Below, piece by piece: positions 22,679-26,361 of a stretch of 26,361 nt of DNA. The stretch is taken from assembly GCA_002428485.1 (NCBI GenBank), contig DIWM01000045.1, forward strand, positions 50,794 to 77,154, in the 5' to 3' direction. The stretch is from Deltaproteobacteria bacterium UBA6106. GTDB lineage: Bacteria; Desulfobacterota; Syntrophorhabdia; Syntrophorhabdales; Syntrophorhabdaceae. A program made the translations under genes and the position numbers. Below the pieces are notes generated by a model. It was not told where the DNA came from, did not search any database, and saw only the letters and a program-made list of their open reading frames with translations. How positions within the stretch are numbered: position 1 is the first letter of the stretch; every line of letters starts with the position of its first letter.

Positions 22679-24055
22679 ATGCCGGGGACAAAACCCATCC
22701 ACATTACGGATCTGACGCTGAGAGACGGCCACCAGTCGCTCTTTGCGACGAGGATGACCACCGACGACATGCTCCCCATAGCCGCAACAATGGACAGCAT
22801 CGGCTTCTACTCCATGGAAGTATGGGGCGGCGCGACGTTCGATGTAATGACACGGTTCCTGAATGAAGACCCATGGGAAAGGGTCAGGCGTCTCAAGAAA
22901 AAGATGCCTGATACAAAGCTGCAGATGCTCCTGCGCGGTCAGAACCTCGTGGGATACAGAAATTATGCCGATGACGTCGTCGACGCATTCGTTGAAAAGG
23001 CAGCCGAGGTCGGCATCGACATCTTCAGGGTCTTCGACGCACTCAACGATGAACGGAACTTCATCGCAGCATTCAAGGCGATCAGGAAATGCGGCAAGCA
23101 CATCCAAGGGGCGATCTCATACTCCCTGACCGAGAAAAGGCTCGGGGGACCGATCTTCAACATCGACTACTATACAGACAAGGCAAAGAAGATCGAGGAT
23201 ATGGGCGCCGACTCGCTCTGTATAAAGGATATGGCGGGGATCATTTCGCCCTATGACGCCTTCGAACTGATCTCCGAACTGAAGGCACACCTCTCAATCC
23301 CCATACATCTCCATACGCACTACACGAGCGGAATGGCCTCCATGTCTTTGCTGAAGGCGATCGAGGCGGGCGCGGACGGGATCGATACCTGTCTGGCGCC
23401 TTTTGCGCTCAGATCTTCTCACTGTGCCGTGGAGCCTTTCGTTGTAACCCTTAAAGGGACACCCCAGGACCCGGGGTTTGATCTTCAGAAGATAGCCGAG
23501 GTGGACGATTACCTTGAAACCATAATCCCCAGATATATGTCCTTTGCAGACACGACAAGGTTCTCCATAATCGATATCGGCGTGCTGATGCACCAGATAC
23601 CGGGAGGCATGATCAGCAACCTTGTAAGCCAGCTTAAACAGGCAAAGGCGATCCACAGGCTGAAAGATGTCTACGAGGAGATACCGGCAACGCGAAAGGA
23701 TATGGGATTTCCGCCGCTGGTTACCCCTACGAGTCAGATCGTCGGCGTCCAGTCTGTCTTCAATGTTATCGCGGGCCGCTATAAGATGATATCGAACGAG
23801 GTGAAAGACTACTTTTACGGGCTCTACGGGAAGCCTCCGGTGCCGGTAAACGACGAGATAAGACAGAAGGCATTGAAAGGCTACGCAAAGGGAAATACAC
23901 CGATCGAAACAAGGCCCGGCGACATCCTCGAACCCGAACTGCCCAAGGCGCGGGATGCGCTGAAAGACATCACGGACGATATGGGCGATATCCTGATCTA
24001 TGCCCTCTATCCCATGACAGGGCTTGAGTTCCTGAAGAAGAAGTACAACGTATAG
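22679..24055 (+). CDS. Biotin-dependent carboxyltransferase subunit (PycB/OadA/5S type) without biotin domain
   Basis: A 458-residue protein with the carboxyltransferase fold of pyruvate carboxylase subunit B, oxaloacetate decarboxylase alpha and transcarboxylase 5S. Visible are the metal-site DLTLRDGHQSL (Asp16), the carboxylated lysine Lys183 in CIKDMAG, the metal histidines His212 and His214 in HLHTHYTSGMA, and a PYC_OADA-like C-terminal part (GGMISNLVSQL, RYKMISNEVKDYFYGLYG). There is no AMKM biotinyl domain at the end, so the biotin carrier must be a separate protein, as in transcarboxylase. An AAGGAGG site precedes the ATG. A weak promoter may lie upstream (TTGATT near 22623). holA follows after 14 bases. 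Confidence 0.9.
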   Translation: MPGTKPIHITDLTLRDGHQSLFATRMTTDDMLPIAATMDSIGFYSMEVWGGATFDVMTRFLNEDPWERVRRLKKKMPDTKLQMLLRGQNLVGYRNYADDVVDAFVEKAAEVGIDIFRVFDALNDERNFIAAFKAIRKCGKHIQGAISYSLTEKRLGGPIFNIDYYTDKAKKIEDMGADSLCIKDMAGIISPYDAFELISELKAHLSIPIHLHTHYTSGMASMSLLKAIEAGADGIDTCLAPFALRSSHCAVEPFVVTLKGTPQDPGFDLQKIAEVDDYLETIIPRYMSFADTTRFSIIDIGVLMHQIPGGMISNLVSQLKQAKAIHRLKDVYEEIPATRKDMGFPPLVTPTSQIVGVQSVFNVIAGRYKMISNEVKDYFYGLYGKPPVPVNDEIRQKALKGYAKGNTPIETRPGDILEPELPKARDALKDITDDMGDILIYALYPMTGLEFLKKKYNV

Positions 24056-24069
24056 CGATCTGGCAACAC

Positions 24070-25032
24070 ATGAACGAACTCACCATAGCGGTCGGATCGA
24101 AAGATAATGTCCTTGAAGATATTCATGCCCTCGCAAAACGTTTCGTCAATGAACCTGAGCTGGTAATCGTTGCAGGGAAGGATGCGAGGAATGCCATTAT
24201 CGAACACGCGTCCAACCTGTTCCTTGACCCTCGCCGCGTCCTCGCGATTATTGACCCTGAAAGAAGCTGCATTGAAGAGCTCAAGGGGCAGCTCGATGTC
24301 TTGAAAGAAAAGATCTTTGTTATTTTCTATTCAACCGGCAAGACATCTGACCTCCATACAGTCGTCGGGGGCAATCGGATTGTGCTCGAACAGGACAAGG
24401 AAAAGCGCATCCGGGAACAGGTCCTCAGCGTTGTGAGGTCCTACGGGAAAACGATGACAAAAGAAGGGTTTGATCTTTTAAAAGAGAGGATCAGGGACGA
24501 GTCGATCCTTGAATCCGAGCTCCTTAAGCTTGTTCATTATGTCGGGAAAAGGAAGGAAATAGGATCAAAGGATGTCCGCGCTATTGTTACGCAGACCCAC
24601 GAAGAGAGCTTCCTGAAACTTTTTGAGGCCTTTGCGGCGCTGGACAAGCAAAAGATGATCGGCATCTTCGAAAACCTCCTTGAGAACGGTGAAGATATCC
24701 TCGCTATTCAGAGTTACCTCGTAAACCAGATACGGCTTTTGCTCCAGGCAAAGGACATGGAAGAGGTCTTCAGGGCCGGGCAGGGGTTCCCCTCTTTCAA
24801 AAAAACCTTCCTCGAGTGGAAGGAGGGCCTCGGGCTTGAAGCCTCCGAACAGAAGCGTTACCTCCCCTATAAACACCCTTATTATGCCTTCCAGCTTTCG
24901 CAAACAAGCCGGAAGATGTCCAAAAAGGACCTTATTTCCTTTCTCGACATGCTTGCGGAGTTTGACGTGAACGTAAAGAGGGGCACCAGGTACAGCCGTA
25001 CCCACCTCGAGTATGGCCTTCTAAGGAAATAG
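24070..25032 (+). CDS. holA: DNA polymerase III subunit delta
   Basis: A 320-residue protein matching HolA in length and layout: an AAA+-like N-terminal part with no Walker A, a lid, and the helical C-terminal clamp-loader part. The best marks are ESELLKLVHYVGKRKEIGSKDVRAIV (about 157-182), the FLKLFEAFAALDKQK segment (about 191-205), AIQSYLVNQIRLLLQAKDM and the late HPYYAFQLSQTSRKMS region. The family is poorly conserved, so this rests on pattern and length rather than a catalytic motif. It acts in the clamp loader that opens the sliding clamp. The stop TAG is directly followed by the ATG of the next gene, showing close coupling. Confidence 0.8.
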   Translation: MNELTIAVGSKDNVLEDIHALAKRFVNEPELVIVAGKDARNAIIEHASNLFLDPRRVLAIIDPERSCIEELKGQLDVLKEKIFVIFYSTGKTSDLHTVVGGNRIVLEQDKEKRIREQVLSVVRSYGKTMTKEGFDLLKERIRDESILESELLKLVHYVGKRKEIGSKDVRAIVTQTHEESFLKLFEAFAALDKQKMIGIFENLLENGEDILAIQSYLVNQIRLLLQAKDMEEVFRAGQGFPSFKKTFLEWKEGLGLEASEQKRYLPYKHPYYAFQLSQTSRKMSKKDLISFLDMLAEFDVNVKRGTRYSRTHLEYGLLRK

Positions 25033-25833
25033 ATGATACACATCGTACTCTTCATTCTCACCATTGCCTCGACGGTATTCGTAGGAGGCGTCTTATACAG
25101 TGTCGCCGTTATGTCGATACTGCTCGCCCATGAGATGGGACACTATTTCATGAGCAGGCGGTACGGCATCCCTGCGACGCTCCCCTATTTTATTCCCTTT
25201 CCGCTCTCTCCGTTCGGCACGTTCGGCGCGATCATCAAGATGAAAGGTGTTATGGTCAACAAGAGGGCGCTCTTCGATATCGGCATCGCGGGGCCGCTGT
25301 CCGGTTTTATCATTGCCATACCTTTTATCGTCATCGGAATCAGTTTGTCGGACGTTCAGCCTTTGCCGGAAAACATGCCATACCTTCAGCTTGGCGACCC
25401 GCTGCTGTTCAAGATCCTGCAGAAAATCCTCATAGGAGACATCCCCGGAGGCCATGACCTCGTGCTTCATCCCTGCGCCTATGCCGGATGGGTAGGCCTC
25501 TTTGTCACGGCGCTTAATCTCCTGCCCGTGGGGCAGCTCGACGGCGGACATGTTGCCTATGCGCTCTTCGGCGAGCGAAGCAAATGGATCTTCGGGGCAT
25601 CGATCGTACTGCTTGGCGTTCTTGCAGCCTTCTATAACCCAGGTTGGCTGGCCCTCGTAGTCATCCTTCTCATCTTCGGCATGCGGCACCCGCACCCCGT
25701 AGACATGGAAACAGAGCTTGATGCAAAGAGAAAGGTTCTGGCCTTTATCATACTGGTCATATTTATCCTCTCCTTCACCCCGTCGCCGTTCCCGGGTTTG
25801 AACATATGGACACAAGAAGGGGTTTTAACATGA
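25033..25833 (+). CDS. M50 family (site-2-type) membrane metalloprotease
   Basis: A 266-residue polytopic inner-membrane protein. The zinc motif HEMGH (His33, Glu34, His37) lies in the second hydrophobic segment, and the second signature NLLPVGQLDGGH (162-173) supplies the third ligand, Asp170. GIAGPLSGF (84-92) is also conserved in the family. No PDZ domain is present, so it belongs to the short group closer to SpoIVFB or 'site-2 protease' proteins than to RseP. The substrate is unknown. The gene starts one base after the holA stop and overlaps the following gene by four bases (ATGA). Confidence 0.92.
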   Translation: MIHIVLFILTIASTVFVGGVLYSVAVMSILLAHEMGHYFMSRRYGIPATLPYFIPFPLSPFGTFGAIIKMKGVMVNKRALFDIGIAGPLSGFIIAIPFIVIGISLSDVQPLPENMPYLQLGDPLLFKILQKILIGDIPGGHDLVLHPCAYAGWVGLFVTALNLLPVGQLDGGHVAYALFGERSKWIFGASIVLLGVLAAFYNPGWLALVVILLIFGMRHPHPVDMETELDAKRKVLAFIILVIFILSFTPSPFPGLNIWTQEGVLT

Positions 25834-26267
25834 ACTATCAGGAAGTCATTTCATTTGTGCTCTTGTTCGTCACGATGCTTCTCTGGGGGGCGACGCCGCT
25901 TCTCGAGAAGATAGGTCTGAAGGAAGTGGAGCCGCTCACCGGCGTTCTCATCAGGAGCGCGGCAATCACGGTTATACTGCTCCTCGTGTATATCTTTTCC
26001 GGAAGGATGCACGAACTGACAAAGGTCTCCCTGAAGAACTATACGCTTTTTACCGCAAGCGGCGTCATGGCGGGCCTTGTGGGCATGTGGACCTATTTCT
26101 ACCTCCTTAAGTCCGGCATGACTTCGAAGATCGTTCCCATAGCCGCATCTTATCCGCTGATAACGGCAATCCTGAGCATTGCCATACTGGGAGAGGCCGT
26201 GACCCTGCAGAGGGTTATCGGGATCATCATGACAATAGTCGGCATCATCCTCATACAACAGAGCTGA
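25830..26267 (+). CDS. Half-size EamA-type membrane protein
   Basis: A 145-residue protein with one EamA unit of about five hydrophobic helices, half of the usual ten-helix drug/metabolite transporter. The motif FVTMLLWGATPLLEKIGL and the ending LGEAVTLQRVIGIIMTIVGIILIQ are typical. Such single-unit proteins are thought to work as dimers; the substrate is unknown. I chose the ATG at 25830, whose ATGA overlaps the upstream stop, rather than an ATG eight codons earlier. An AAGGGG site lies upstream. It is the last gene in the window, followed by a heptad repeat. Confidence 0.85.
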   Translation: MNYQEVISFVLLFVTMLLWGATPLLEKIGLKEVEPLTGVLIRSAAITVILLLVYIFSGRMHELTKVSLKNYTLFTASGVMAGLVGMWTYFYLLKSGMTSKIVPIAASYPLITAILSIAILGEAVTLQRVIGIIMTIVGIILIQQS

Positions 26268-26279
26268 CAATAAAAACAG

Positions 26280-26308
26280 CTCACAGCTTATTGGCTCATA
26301 GCTCATAG
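26280..26308. repeat. GCTCATA heptad repeat at the window end
   Basis: Complement cores (CTNA) begin at 26280, 26287, 26295 and 26302; one step is eight bases, the others seven. The orientation matches 10757-10780. GAGCTG (26261-26266) and CAGCTC (26277-26282) also form a 6-bp inverted repeat across the EamA stop. The remaining bases to 26361 show no gene. Confidence 0.7.
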
Positions 26309-26361
26309 CAAGGCCTGAACAGATCCCATAATCCCGGATTTTCCATTAGGATTAGCACAGT

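Overview
The window is a gene-dense bacterial chromosome segment of moderate G+C. The organism is Gram-negative: it carries an LptD outer-membrane LPS-assembly protein, an LpxH-type lipid A phosphoesterase and a full dTDP-rhamnose pathway. A rubrerythrin-like diiron protein, a MEMO/AmmeMemoRadiSam-B protein and a biotin-free carboxyltransferase subunit suggest an anaerobe. The overall style fits the former Deltaproteobacteria (Desulfobacterota, Syntrophorhabdus/Syntrophus-like). That placement is inference; no marker here fixes it.

Layout: (1) 1-1947, minus strand: the N-terminal part of ileS and an alpha/beta hydrolase. (2) 1996-10159, plus strand: a long envelope and lipid run, accD-folC-lptD-rmlA-rmlC-rmlB-rmlD-lpxH-like, with several 4-14 bp overlaps. 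It links fatty-acid initiation (AccD), folate (FolC), LPS transport (LptD), rhamnose donor synthesis (RmlABCD) and lipid A synthesis (LpxH). (3) 10282-10764: a ferritin-like protein with its own good promoter. (4) 11076-15688, minus strand: a TSUP permease, ilvE, a DUF3617 secreted protein, radC and an MFS permease. (5) 15933-21152, plus strand: a MEMO-family protein, cysK-mnmA (sulfur), thiM and thiE (thiamine salvage). (6) 21539-22586, minus strand: yjbQ, a nitroreductase and tRNA-Pro(CGG). (7) 22679-26267, plus strand: a carboxyltransferase, holA, an M50 site-2-type protease and a half-size EamA protein.

Most genes are ordinary housekeeping genes. The unusual part is between them. Almost every larger intergenic gap holds a degenerate short-word repeat. 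There are several apparently different sequence families (GTRAGGC-type, ATGAGCT-type, ATTTAGG-type, GGTGAGA-type). Written in one orientation, nearly all reduce to one pattern: a T-N-A-G (or T-N-A-A) core recurring every 7 nt in exact phase; one locus has a 6-nt period. The units are commonly placed as opposed arms forming long imperfect hairpins. Some are nested inside one another, and some run into the 3' ends of genes and supply their stop codons. Because the core usually contains TAA, TGA or TAG and 7 is not a multiple of 3, an array places stops in all three frames. I regard this as the most interesting signal in the window. No insertion sequence, CRISPR array, prophage or obvious defence system is visible.
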